Assembly (NCBI GenBank): GCA_949752735.1
Contig: OX457042.1
Span: 19,484,476 to 19,548,475 of the forward strand
Source of the DNA: Lumbricus terrestris
Taxonomy: Eukaryota > Annelida > Clitellata > Crassiclitellata > Lumbricidae
Direction of reading: 5' to 3'
Length of the DNA: 64,000 bases
Positions within the stretch are counted from its first letter, which is position 1. Every line of letters begins with the position of its first letter. Below, piece by piece: positions 11,101 through 45,918 of this stretch. Under the pieces are notes generated by a model that did no database searches, had not been told where the DNA came from, and saw nothing but the letters and a program-made list of their open reading frames with translations. The translations under genes and the position numbers were made by a program.

Positions 11101-12798
11101 ACCTTAAACGCTGTGGTGCGTTATTATATTATTCTTGCTATCTTATAAATGAGCGTTGCAAATGATCGTTCAAAAATTTAAAAACACCGTGGTTATGGTC
11201 TTTTGAGTTTTTGTTTGCGGAGATTAATATTTATGTTTAGTCCATGGCACAGATTTCTGGAGTCTATTAATGACATAGAGCATGCTTTATATATTATTTT
11301 TTTAATAATTTTTTATTTGAGCAAATGTTTCTGCTAGAAGTAAAGAGTATGGCTCTGGAATGGGTATGGAAGGGTGGGAAGTATGGATGGTTTAGAGATA
11401 TTTTACCCAAGGTTGTTGTGAACCATCAGGATTTCAAGAAAAATTATCGTATCTTTGTTCGCTAGTGGCTAGTCTTTGCTGATCTTTATGATAACTTTTA
11501 CTGACTATTATTATGATTGTTAATTTAGGTTCTACCTTTTTAGAACTGTTAGATGTCCATTTTTTTAGTTGCTATGTTGTGGTACATATTCTGTTTAGGT
11601 GGCCTGAAGTTCGAAGAGAGCAACTGTCCAAAACAAACAAACTGTACGTATATAACTATTATGTACTGTCTTTCAATTTTTATGAGAAAGGTTATTATTT
11701 TTATTTTAGCAGCAGTTGTTATTTCTAGCTGTGCTTGGAAATTGCTTAGCATTTCGGAGCTGCATTGTCATCCTAGGAGGTGTAGTGCGATTCTCACAAG
11801 GAATGAAAGATGCTTCTAGATTTCACTTCGAGTTAACGTGGCTATAAAATAAAATGCAGTTTTTAATGAAAAGAATATCAGTTTATTGCTTGAGAAACAT
11901 TTTCAAGTTGTATTAAGTAGCACCTATGTAGATATGTTAGTTAGTCATGTTAGGACCCTTGATAGGTTCGTAAAATGTGCTATATAAATAGATATATGCA
12001 TATGCTGATGTTAAAGAAAGAGAAGTCACTTCACTCAATAACAGTGGCATCATCCAAAGGTATGTTTCTGGTGTTGTTGGTGACTGGTGACGACTGTTAA
12101 TGTCTTTATCGTTTATTATACATTACAGGTTGGCACACCACAACGTGCGATATATTGAGATGGAGTATTGTACTATATAAGTGATGGATGTGGTAATCAG
12201 TGTTGGTTAATCATTTTCAAATTACTTTACGGAGTCCAAGTACCTGCGCGATTGCAGCACAGATACTCATTTTTCCGAGACCGAGCTTCGGCTACAGTCA
12301 TCTGAGAGGACCGATTTGTGTGTGCAGAGGAGGAGAACAAACTTCGGCGATCGCGGTTTCTCTGCCGCTGGTCCTCGATACTGAAACAGACTTCCTCTCG
12401 CTATTCGATCGGCTGGCTCAGTGGACTCTTTTTAAATCCCACATACTTTTTCACTCGGGCTTTTCCCGCATGTTTAACTTTTATGTAAGGTGCCTTTGTA
12501 ATGGCATGGCTGTGTTATGGCACCATATAAATTGTAATTATTATTATTAGCTTTGAGGCTTCAGTAAGGGTGTTTGAAAGGGACTCTTGAGAAAATTAAT
12601 TATTGCTATATGTATTTTGTGACTTCAGCTCATGACTGTGGTGTGTACGTCATATGCTTCGCTGAACACCTCTGCCACCACTTCTGCCAGTCAAAGACAC
12701 TTTCTCTCAGTGATGTCATCATCCCAGAAACCGTCTCGAAAAAGCGTGAAGAACTGAAGTCGTTAATTCGTAGCCTGGCAAAGCGACCCTCTTCATAG
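8174..12798 (+). CDS. SENP8: Sentrin/NEDD8-specific protease 8 (DEN1/NEDP1)
   Basis: A C48-family cysteine protease; family members mature NEDD8 and strip it from proteins such as cullins. Six exons join in frame: 8174-8292, 9632-9720, 10214-10319, 10702-10817, 11599-11643 and 12629-12798. They give 214 aa against about 212 in human. The fold motifs occur in order: CWLNDNVIGFAFEYF near residue 28, EPLDL near 78, then GGTHWSLLV with catalytic His104, CYHYDS with Asp121, Gln156 of the oxyanion site, and SHDCGVYVICF with nucleophile Cys162. All catalytic residues are present. The ATG at 8174 is chosen because it puts the WLND motif at its usual distance. Exon 1 uses a weak donor (GTGATT). A LINE tail sits in the last intron, and both arms of a long inverted repeat flank the gene. 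I consider it intact and functional. Confidence 0.95.
8544..9395. repeat. Inverted-repeat element in SENP8 intron 1
   Basis: 8544-8645 matches the reverse complement of 9306-9395 at roughly 80 percent, sharing ACGACGGCTC, TAGCCGA, CACAGATCGG, GCAGAATA and AGCGCTCTGA. The left arm has a small extra piece. The 650-bp spacer is AT-rich and contains an 81-codon frame (8680-8925) that I do not recognise. It looks like an old inverted-repeat transposon, but no target duplication is obvious. Confidence 0.6.
12226..12550 (+). repeat. LINE tail in SENP8 intron 5
   Basis: Across shifted frames the DNA encodes pieces like RFGDRGFSAAGP and SFKSHLLSHSGF, the typical C-terminal end of an invertebrate LINE polyprotein. 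It ends with a CACCATATAAAT sequence and (ATT)n. It belongs to a LINE family different from the GGCGCTATATAAA one. It ends about 80 bp before the last SENP8 exon. Confidence 0.55.
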
Positions 12799-13199
12799 CA
12801 GGGTTTATTTTATACTTAGACTGTGACCGGTTTTTTATGCTTTGTCTGTGACTGTTTGTATCCAAGGAGTTACAAAGGACAATGTAATTGAGACATGTAT
12901 GTATGTAATTGAGACATGTATGTTCTGATGGCCTTTTCTTATTTACCCAGTCTCTTCAATGACTGCATTTTTAGTTTGTTATAACATTTTACCTTACCAA
13001 TTTGACTGGGACCCTCACACCAACCAGTTTGATGCAGTAATGGGCAATGATATTACTCAGATTGGGTTTGGCGGTTCGCAGTTTGCACCCAACCTTGACC
13101 TCCCACTGCATCCTTAAAGCTTTATGTGAAAATTGAACAGACACAAATGCAGTGCTCAAGAACTCTAGTAGACATAATTATCTGGGTACATTCAATATG

Positions 13200-13430
13200 A
13201 CCCATCACCAGACATACTCAATCTGTCGGCGTCGTGCTTTCTCAGTTGCAGGTCAGTCTGTCTGGAATAGTCTCCCATTGGAGATGCGCCTGTTACCTAT
13301 GGTTGACGCGTCAGTGTTTTAAAGGCTCTTTAAAATTTAAGTTTGTTTCACCGTGGTTGGATTGGGAGCACCTCTGAGTGGATTTCTTGAAGGGGCGCTA
13401 TATACATTCTTGACATGAATGAATAATGTG
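13200..13430 (+). repeat. LINE tail within the right inverted-repeat arm
   Basis: Plus-strand sequence ends in TTGGGAGCACCTCTGAGTG and TTGAAGGGGCGCTATATACAT. The copy is shared with the left arm at 5625-5797 and so predates the duplication. Confidence 0.55.
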
Positions 13431-13585
13431 ACCTAGTGTAATACTTCGACAAAAACTGTCTTGCAGCAGACAACAGGAAGTTCACTTTGACATCAGTTTG
13501 TACAGTACCAGTATTTCTGTTTAGATCTGTTTAAATGGGTTGTGGTAGAGGAGTTGTTTTGAGCCTTTAAAACAGATTAATGAAT

Positions 13586-13840
13586 AATAATAATAAGACA
13601 TTTATATAGCGCCGTAACTCAACCGAGGCCGAAGGAAAGGACGCTGTACACGGGATCACATGTTAATGTCAATTATACGATTGCTTAAACAAATAAGTCT
13701 TGAGTCTGGATTTGAATCCCTCTAGAGATGGTGCATGCTTCACATGGTCAGGAAGACTGTTCCATGCAGTGGGTCCCAACAAAGAGAAAGAATTTTCGCC
13801 AAACTTCGTGGAAGACGTGGAAGAAGCGATGGTAATGGCA
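13586..13840 (-). repeat. 5'-truncated LINE inserted in the right arm
   Basis: The minus strand keeps an intact short frame with FGENSFSLLGPTAWNSLP followed by GFKSRLKTYLFKQSYN and a stop, the classic LINE C-terminus. It then has GGCGCTATATAAATGTC and a (TTA)n tail. The other arm lacks it between its ACCATC and ATTAATCTG blocks. The undamaged frame suggests a fairly recent insertion. Confidence 0.7.
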
Positions 13841-14381
13841 GTTAAATCAGTTCTCGTTCTCAGTTAAGGGATGAATGTGGATGTCTGGTTAAAGTACAGA
13901 CTTGTCAGTACAGCAAGCTACTGGCCATTTGTAGTTGAGCACTCGTAATGTAAGGTAAAGATTATAGGTTTGAGGTTTCCAGGAAATGGTCAACATGTTT
14001 AGATATTGACTGAGCATGATTGCTGAAGAATGTGACTTTAAGTTATTAAACTAGTGCTATATAAATCTTTTATTTCAGTTTATTTTATTTTTAAAGAAAT
14101 TAAATGTGAAGCCATCCCAGTTATGAGAAGTGACCTGTGTACAGGCCTAAATGATGTTGATCTCGTTAAGTGTATGTTTGTGTGTGTGTGCGCACATATG
14201 TTGCCATGCCTGTAAACCGAAATGGTCAATTAAAGAATGTTCTGGTTTTTATAATTATATTATATACGTATATGATATTTTATTGCTGGGTTCACTAAGT
14301 TAAGCCTAATTTGTGTTACAGCTGAGCCACTCACTACCTGAGAATGTCTGACCTGGGTTTCTGACGTTCGTAAGTTGACAC

Positions 14382-16679
14382 CTAGGTAACATTACAAATT
14401 GAGCATATAGGATTTTTCGGCACTCCTTTGACAGTAGTCGCAGGAACCGGTTGGGACGGTACGTCCTCAAAGATTCCCAATTGATTGTGCAAAACCCAAC
14501 TAACATCAATATTCTCTGTGTAGAATACCTGCACCCAAACCCTTGTTGTTACCCAAACGGTCTGTGATTTAGAATCGATGTACAGAAATGGGTTTTGGAA
14601 ATTGTCAAGCAGTTTCAACAACCGCGACGAGCAGAACGTGTCTGCAGCCGATCCTGGTTTTGTCATAACCAGTGTCACGTGATGCGAACGGTAGTGACAG
14701 TAAAAGTCACAGAAGTACAAGTTCGGTGCTGCTTGGAACATGCACGACGATAGGATGTTCAGACGAGCTGGGCCGTATAGCGATGGAACCACCGGAAGTC
14801 CAGTTGTGTGGTCAACATTAACGCCAAAGAAGAGTCCGTCGAGTTGACCATTGATCGGAGAGGCCGGATCACCATTGTTGTTCTTCCTGTAGACGGTCAT
14901 GATGCCAGCGTGGTTGTGGAATATGCTGTTGAAATATTCGGGTAGTTTGTTCCGGTAGAAGTAGCGGCAGTGAAGATAGAGCTTGTTTGGAGATCGGTAT
15001 TGCAGCGACATAAACGATATCGACTTCATTAGGAGCTGTCGGATTTCATCCACAGTCAGCTCTGTTGACAAAAAGTTCTGCTTTTACCGGGGTAATATTA
15101 TATTACATCCTGAAATTCTTCAGCAGCACTTTTTCATTCTTCAGCATGCTATGATCACTATCCAAGTGCCCAGTGCTTAAAGTGTAGAAAAAGAAGTGCC
15201 TGGACGCCTTTAACCTTCCAGGCTGTGCTGGCCTAATGCATGTAAGTGTGGATGTGCCAGGATGGCGTTTAGATGAGAAATAAGTGCTTGAACGCCATCC
15301 ACGACCGTCCAGTCACTTTAAGCTTTGCAAGTGTCCAGGTGTCATTATCATTTATTAAAGCCAAGCCAATAGACCTACTGCATTTTGCATGCAACTATCA
15401 ATGGTTTCCAAAGGGGCTATAAAATAATATAGATACATGATTCATCATGGGCATATATAGGGGTTACTGGTCGAACCACCCCGCTCCACCCTGGGAAATA
15501 AATAATTTCCAAAATTTTAAAACTCTGCATCTATATGGAAATAGTACCGCAGTAAGAAATGGGTGACCCTATACCAGTGGAACAGCATTGATCCTTTTGG
15601 GTGGTTTACCCATTGACACCCGCGGATAAACTACTGCAACAAAATGAACATGAACTGGTATTTGGTGATCAATGAAGCTTGAATGGCATTGCTAAGTAAG
15701 AAAGAAGTAAGAATATTCTTTATTATACCACCAGCAAACGCACAGTAGTTTACAGAGGAAATAAATAATAGAAAACATTCATGCAAAGTTATATAACATT
15801 CGCATAATAAAACTGTTTCTGGCAAAAGAATCAACTCTAGGAAGGGTTAGATTATGTGACCTTGGTCGAGTATTGTATGGAGTGACCTTAAGGGGAGGGA
15901 GGAGGTCGTGAAGAATGTGACAAGGATTTAAGAGGATAGAGCGGAAAAGAGCAGAGCATTATAATTGTCAGTGTTTCATAAAAGAAATCCCTTAACTCTT
16001 CCCATGGTGTATATGGGAAATTTGGAAAGTAGTATAATTAGGCCTACCGACGTTATTTGGACATGTTGAACTTACGAAGAGATATTTCATTAACAGACCA
16101 CAAATCCACAATCTGTCCTATTTCTAAATGTGCCAGCTTACAAATACAATTCGTTAGGTTCAACCACCCACTATAGTCTTTCTTAGTAGGCCACTCTACA
16201 GTAGGCTACAATCTTTACAAATCCCTGTGGTTCAAATTAAGTGTGACCCCCAGACTTTGTATTATAATCTCAAGAACGCCGTTATCCAAGAACACCGTCT
16301 ACTAAGACTTCTTACCAGCTCGAAATACGGCTTGTGCGGAGTCGATGGTCTTGTAGCCAACTTTGATAACGGAAAGGATCGCGGACTGCGCCAGGCCACC
16401 CTGCCTCTGGTCTCCGTTCACTGGCGGCAACCAACGCCTGACCAGGCGGCCGTTAAGGGCAAACCGATTTCCGGGTGGAAGAGGGACTGGCAGGGTGAAG
16501 GATACGGACTCGGCAACGTCCAGGAGGAAAGTCCACTCGTCTCCGCCGTCGATATTACGTACGTTCAGCTGTAGGATGACGTCGTCGTCATCTTCCTCAC
16601 TGGACGCTAGGTGACGCTGCGGGACTCGGAAGTACACGGTGGCACTCGACCGGTTGCGTCGCTCGACGCGCGCCTCCAT
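14382..16679 (-). CDS. Phytanoyl-CoA hydroxylase-interacting-protein-like
   Basis: A relative of PHYHIP/PHYHIPL, proteins with an N-terminal fibronectin-III-like domain and a conserved C-terminal domain, described in brain as binding partners. Exon 1 is 16316-16679 (121 aa). The last exon is 14382-15077 (231 aa), with family landmarks in order: RYFYRNKLPEYF, NNGDPASPINGQLDGLFFG, SLYGPARLNI, NLYFCDFYCHYRSHH and the terminal PICSICNVT. In the vertebrate proteins the end reads DPSCKTCNIS. The good donor of exon 1 (CTG|GTAAGA) leaves phase 1, but the only acceptors open into the last exon are phase 0. Either a small exon is missed, an alternative donor at GCC|GTATTT is used, or the assembly has an indel. 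The ATG at 16679 is the first in the frame. Confidence 0.85.
15171..15327. mobile_element. Small hAT-type MITE in the PHYHIP-like intron
   Basis: Ends CAGTGCTTAAAGTG and inverted CAAAGCTTAAAGTG, flanked by CAAGTGCC (15163-15170) and CAAGTGTC (15328-15335), a 7/8 target duplication. The family recurs at 43939-44085 and as a fragment near 17090-17210. The interior has two inverted GGACGCC/GGCGTC-containing blocks. Confidence 0.7.
15328..16315. other. Intron of the PHYHIP-like gene
   Basis: No exon is recognised here, although a small one may be hidden, given the phase mismatch between the two flanking exons. ORFs are short and not conserved in style. Confidence 0.4.
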
Positions 16680-18329
16680 AGAATAATTATTCTACTGTTC
16701 CGCTTAGTGTGCGATCACCAGAGAACGCCACGATTTCGATGCATGCGCGCTATAGCCTACCGTCGTGTATAAAAGACGTTGGTGGAATTCGATAAGTGTA
16801 CATATGTAGACTCTGCCTGTGCAAACATCTCGAGAAACTTATTCTTAAGGTCTTAGTCAATATTGTGTCTCCTGTCACGCAAATCCTTAAAATTGTGAGG
16901 TAGACCTACACCGTGCGAGGCATGGCCGCACAGCCCGGCACAGGCAACTTTGCCTCTATCTGTTCTTTGTAAAGTTGTCGAAGCCCAACTGAAGCGCGTA
17001 GCCTACGCTGCGTCTCAACACTCGATGCTGGTTTCAATTTTCGAAACTAATCGTATAGGCCTGGCTCCGCTAGCGGGCTGTAGGGCCTACGCAGTGCCTA
17101 GAGTGTAGAAAAAGAACTGCCTGTATAGACACCAGTCACTTCTCCAGGCTTTGCTGTACAAGTGGCAGGACGGCATTGATATTTTGAACACACTCCAAAC
17201 AACCGTCGTACGCATGCGCGCCATTATGGCCTAGCTATTATGGGGCTTGACAGTTAGGCATATAGGCCAGTCAAAAATACGGGAAATTCATCATGAACCC
17301 GGACATTTACTATGGCAGACCTTTTTTGGCAGAATATTGTACGTAAATGCCCTACTAAACTACAGTACAAATCCTAATAAATTCCAACATGGGGAAATAT
17401 GTTTAAATCGTTAATTAGTGTGATACAAATTATGACTGTTCGTATAGCGTTTCGCTTAGTCATCGCCTATGCATTATGAGCGTGGCCTTAAGTGCGGGGT
17501 AGTTATCGATCACAACTGCAGAGTTTTTGCAAATTTTTTTATTTATTTTTGTCTCCAAGATCGACATTTACATAGTTGAGATAATAAATATATTAACCGA
17601 TATTTAATTTTTTTAATCGATAATTTTACTGTGTTTCCAGCAGATAAATCGTACTTCCGCCAGTCCCTGAAATGTAAACAAACTCGTATAGGAATGGCTG
17701 TTGGTCGTCTGCTCAAAACTAAATTCAAAATTTTAATTATTTCCCCATATCGCATTTTGTTAGGATTTCTGCCACATATTCTTTAGTCCATTTAGAAACT
17801 TTTCGTGCAAAAATTTGCTTGCCATAGTAAATGTCCGGGTTTAAGACTTAATTGACTGGACTAATAGGCCAGAATGACGTAAGGCGGTAAGAGATATGAT
17901 TTTAGACCTATATCCGCCTAGCTAGGCCACAGCTTATGACGATGAGTACATTGAGTAGCAATATATATTAAATATATAAACGCATGAAAATCAATCAATA
18001 CGACCATCGTACTCCCGCATAGTATTGTAGATTTGTTGCCTATATGACGCGCTTAATTATTCACAGTTAGGCCATAATGTAAGCGGCAGATGGTGACTGC
18101 ATTACGTAGGTCTCTGTCTATAGCCTATTATCTTTGATGCGTTTTGATCGGAATTACTCTGACCGGAGGCATATGCAGCATAATTATGCAGGTCAATTGG
18201 TCCCCGGGTTATTTCTCTGCTGGTATACATGCATAATTAGATGAGTGATCTAGTTCAGCTATAGGCATAGGCCTATATATGTTCTTTATCGTTGCCTTTC
18301 TCACAGACAATAAAATTGATATTATGGGG
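16680..18329. other. Intergenic DNA upstream of the PHYHIP-like gene
   Basis: Rich in TAGGCC and GCATGCGC words. It carries a diverged copy (17090-17210) of the CAGTGCTTAAAG MITE. A plus-strand TATAAAA at about 16768 has no gene downstream on that strand. The phrase TTTACTATGGCA near 17310 recurs inverted near 17825, which may mark an old inverted-repeat element of about 520 bp. Confidence 0.4.
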
Positions 18330-18536
18330 ATTAACTTGAGATTTTGGCCACCAAAATGACTAAATAAGGTCGTAAGTTTTTTTACTGGGAAAATTTAATG
18401 TTTTTCTTGAGATTTTGGGCAAAAAAGGCCATCAGAAATTTTGACGAATGAAAATGGAACAAAAATTTCCTCCCGTGATTCATCGATCCCTCTCAACCAG
18501 CCTTCCAAAAAAACTGAAATCCTGGCGCCGCCACTG
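18330..18536. mobile_element. Truncated CAGTGGCGG-family MITE
   Basis: The right end CTGGCGCCGCCACTG matches the inverted end of the 7097-7318 element. The interior contains the same AAATTTTGACGAATG and GAAATCCTGGCG blocks. I cannot find the left end or a matching target duplication. Confidence 0.5.
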
Positions 18537-18949
18537 GACCGACATTATCACTCGGTCCACATGCTAGAAAAATGTTGTGGCATCATAGAGTTAAAATAAT
18601 GACATATATGACTATTGACCAGTTCTGGGCGTTCTCTTCCAAGCTAGGCCTAGGCCTATAGACGATTTGAAAATTTGATGACCGTAATAGCCTATCTCAT
18701 TATTTTGATTCTCTGTCCTCCTAGGCACGCCACTTGTCACATTGTCCAGTTCTCTGCCTTAACTTGCTGCAGTATCCCTCGATCGTCCATGGGGTGGGGG
18801 TGGGAAGAGGAAGCTCGAGCCTTCTATTCATGAGTAATGGAGATCATGCAGAGCTGATCGGGTTCGACTCCAGAAGCCCACTTAGACGTGCTCTGTAAAT
18901 AGGCCTCTATAGGCTGCCATATAGCGCTCCTACGTACTGTATTGCAGCT

Positions 18950-19265
18950 ATCTGTTCTTTTATCTTAACCTCGATGCAAAACAGTTATGGCCGGGCTTGC
19001 GTGCATTCCATGCCTCGATCTGCACCCAGGGAATGGAATCGGCTTCCGCTGTCTCTTCGAAGCTCAATTTCACTTCCTTCCTTCAAAAAGCGGCTAAAAA
19101 CAAAACTTACTACGACGTCTTCTTAGGCCTACCTATCAAGCATATGGATCTTTAATTGCATCTTCCTCTGGCGGCTGAATATATATCCGCGTCTCAGATT
19201 CACATTTCGGTGTGACCTTGCGCGCGTTACAAATTTATTTATTTAATAATAATAATAGGCTAATA
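18950..19265 (+). repeat. 5'-truncated LINE tail
   Basis: One frame reads SAPREWNRLPLSLRSS and then FKKRLKTKL, the C-terminal block of LINE polyproteins, followed by a 3' region ending in TTATTTATTTAATAATAATA. Confidence 0.6.
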
Positions 19266-20409
19266 ATAATAGCAGTTAAAATTGATGTTCACTACGATAA
19301 CTGCACAACTGTAGGCCTAGGCTACATGTGATAGTTGTAACCGGTTGCGTCTGTCAACTGTAGCCTACCTAGCCTATTGCTTATAATAAACGGATATAGC
19401 CTAGGCCTATATGTAGGCCTATATAGTAGTATGCACTTATATTATCCAGTCCAAATAATTTTCATAGGCTATTCTTCCTCTTTCTCGTCTTCTTGTTCTC
19501 CATTTTCTCCATAAATTAGGGCTATTGATATATATTAGGTTTTTATGGGAACTGCTAGGCCTATTACGCACGAAAGTCATCAAATTCTCAGACTGACGGA
19601 TTAATTCAATTTTTAAATCATTATTCTTGAACGGGTAGAACAAGCTGACAGTTAGACGATTTCAAGGTAAATAATATAGACTAGCGTCTATAGCGCCAGC
19701 GTAGTCCAAACTTGACTAGGCCTATATAGGTCTATTATTGTTTATTGATTCCGCCTCTTCAGTCTGGATTAAGAGAATTTCACTTTTCGAAAACCGTCAT
19801 CCCGAAAGCTTGCCTTACTTACTGATACATTTTCATCAGCAATAATATCTAGGATCTGCTCGACCGGTCATGCCATGATGCCACATGAACTTTCAAACTT
19901 TGACTCTGCATGCCTGCTGGGAGTGATATCCGTATTAGGCCTAGTTTCATCTAAGAATATAATTATCAAACTAAATATAATAGGCCTATCAGTCGGCATC
20001 AGCGGTTTTTGTTGCCACAAGAAGATGTCTTTAAACTCTGATCCATCCGTCCGATTCGATCGGAATCTAATAAATTCTACTGAAGCAAGCTTAGATTAGT
20101 AATTAATTCGCAGAACGAGCGTAATTATTCAGACACTGGGTATCTTCGTGGGAATATATAATTTCGAAATTAGGTCGACCATTGCGAAACTAGGTCGGTC
20201 GTTGCTATTTATATCTGCTTATGATTAGTTCCTTCCAAGAGACAGCGTAGCGGACAGCATCGTTGTTTACTTCGGTGTTGAACGTATCATAACAACGCTC
20301 AAAACCGGAAAAGTTTAACAATTTTTATTCGATAGTTTTGTCGTGTATTTTGCAGTAGCATTCAGCGTTCGACTCAAATATTAGCAGATCGTCTGCGGAG
20401 CGAACTGAA
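19266..20409. other. Upstream region of the copine gene
   Basis: Dense in TAGGCCTA palindromes at 19310-19430. No further gene is recognised. It should contain the copine promoter and 5' UTR, but no TATA box or clear initiator is visible. Confidence 0.4.
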
Positions 20410-45049
<24,640 letters not shown>

Positions 45050-45918
45050 CACTTGACATGTCAGCGTTGTGTGGTCAAGCGTGCTTTATCAGCGGCAGGA
45101 GACGTGAGAACTTGTTGCAGATGATGTTATGCTGTGTTCTCGAAGTGGCAAGCGATGTTGTTTGAGCATGCAATGAGAATTCGTGTCATGTGAGCAACTA
45201 CTTATTTGAAACCGTGGGATATATGCGAGTGTTTTTAGCCTTCCTGAAAGACGTGGTTGTTGAAGGTGTTTGCAACAGTTGACACATGTTTCGTGTAAAA
45301 GATTGATGATGGCCATTTCTTCTTGACAGATCTGATAGCAGTTTTTTTAGTGGCAAAGCCGACGATTCTTTGGATCATGCATTTTGAGGTTTTTTTACGA
45401 TCAATTTGTTTCTGCTGATGTTTCTATTTTCTGTATTTGTAAACATTTTGCATATGAACTATTTCGTAAGCAATGTCTTGAGGTTGTTTTTCTATGCATA
45501 CGTTTGCCCCGTATGCATAGTAAAAAAGTGTTTTAAACACAAGTTCACTATGTCTTAGATGCAGAGACTACTGTGCTCACAGGTAAAATAAAGTGTCTGG
45601 TTTTAAAGCACGCTCTGTCTGTCAGGGTGTAGGTTAAAGTTGCATGTTTTGGTGTTATATTATAACATTTTGGCAGCATTAGTGTCTGCTGTTATTGTGA
45701 AGAGGGCAGTTGCTTGCGCAAATGGATTGTTGATTTTAATCAATTTTTTCGTGTAGCGTTAGTTGTGAACCTGTCAAAACTGCTGTTGATTTGGTGTAGC
45801 TGCTGCTTCTTGATGCGTGTCAGTTTTCAGCCTTGCATGACCCGAGGGTCAACGCATACTTAGAGCTTTTCACGATTGTTATTTTGATTATTCTGCTCTT
45901 GAAGTGGCCCTGAATAAA
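45050..45918 (+). other. Copine 3' UTR with polyadenylation signals
   Basis: After the TAG at 45047-45049, AATAAA occurs at 45587-45592 and at 45913-45918. Either could end the transcript, giving a 3' UTR of roughly 0.55 or 0.9 kb. The choice is inferred from the motif only. Confidence 0.6.

Larger units (their letters stand above)
12950..14390 (-). repeat. Right arm of the long inverted repeat
   Basis: This is the inverted partner of 4085-6480. It starts about 150 bp after the SENP8 stop and runs to the stop codon of the PHYHIP-like gene, so it would include that gene's 3' UTR. Two minus-strand AATAAA signals lie at 14069-14074 and 14079-14084. The arm contains a private LINE insertion (13586-13840). 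It lacks the two insertions found in the left arm. Confidence 0.85.

Noticed and set aside
16227..16614. Plus frames of 115 and 83 codons
   Set aside because: Antisense to exon 1 of the PHYHIP-like gene.
16765..16775. TATAAAA box
   Set aside because: It lies on the plus strand with no plus-strand gene downstream; the nearby PHYHIP-like gene runs the other way.
19437..19643. A 68-codon minus frame rich in Arg near its C-terminus
   Set aside because: No homology and no splice context linking it to a neighbour; likely chance.
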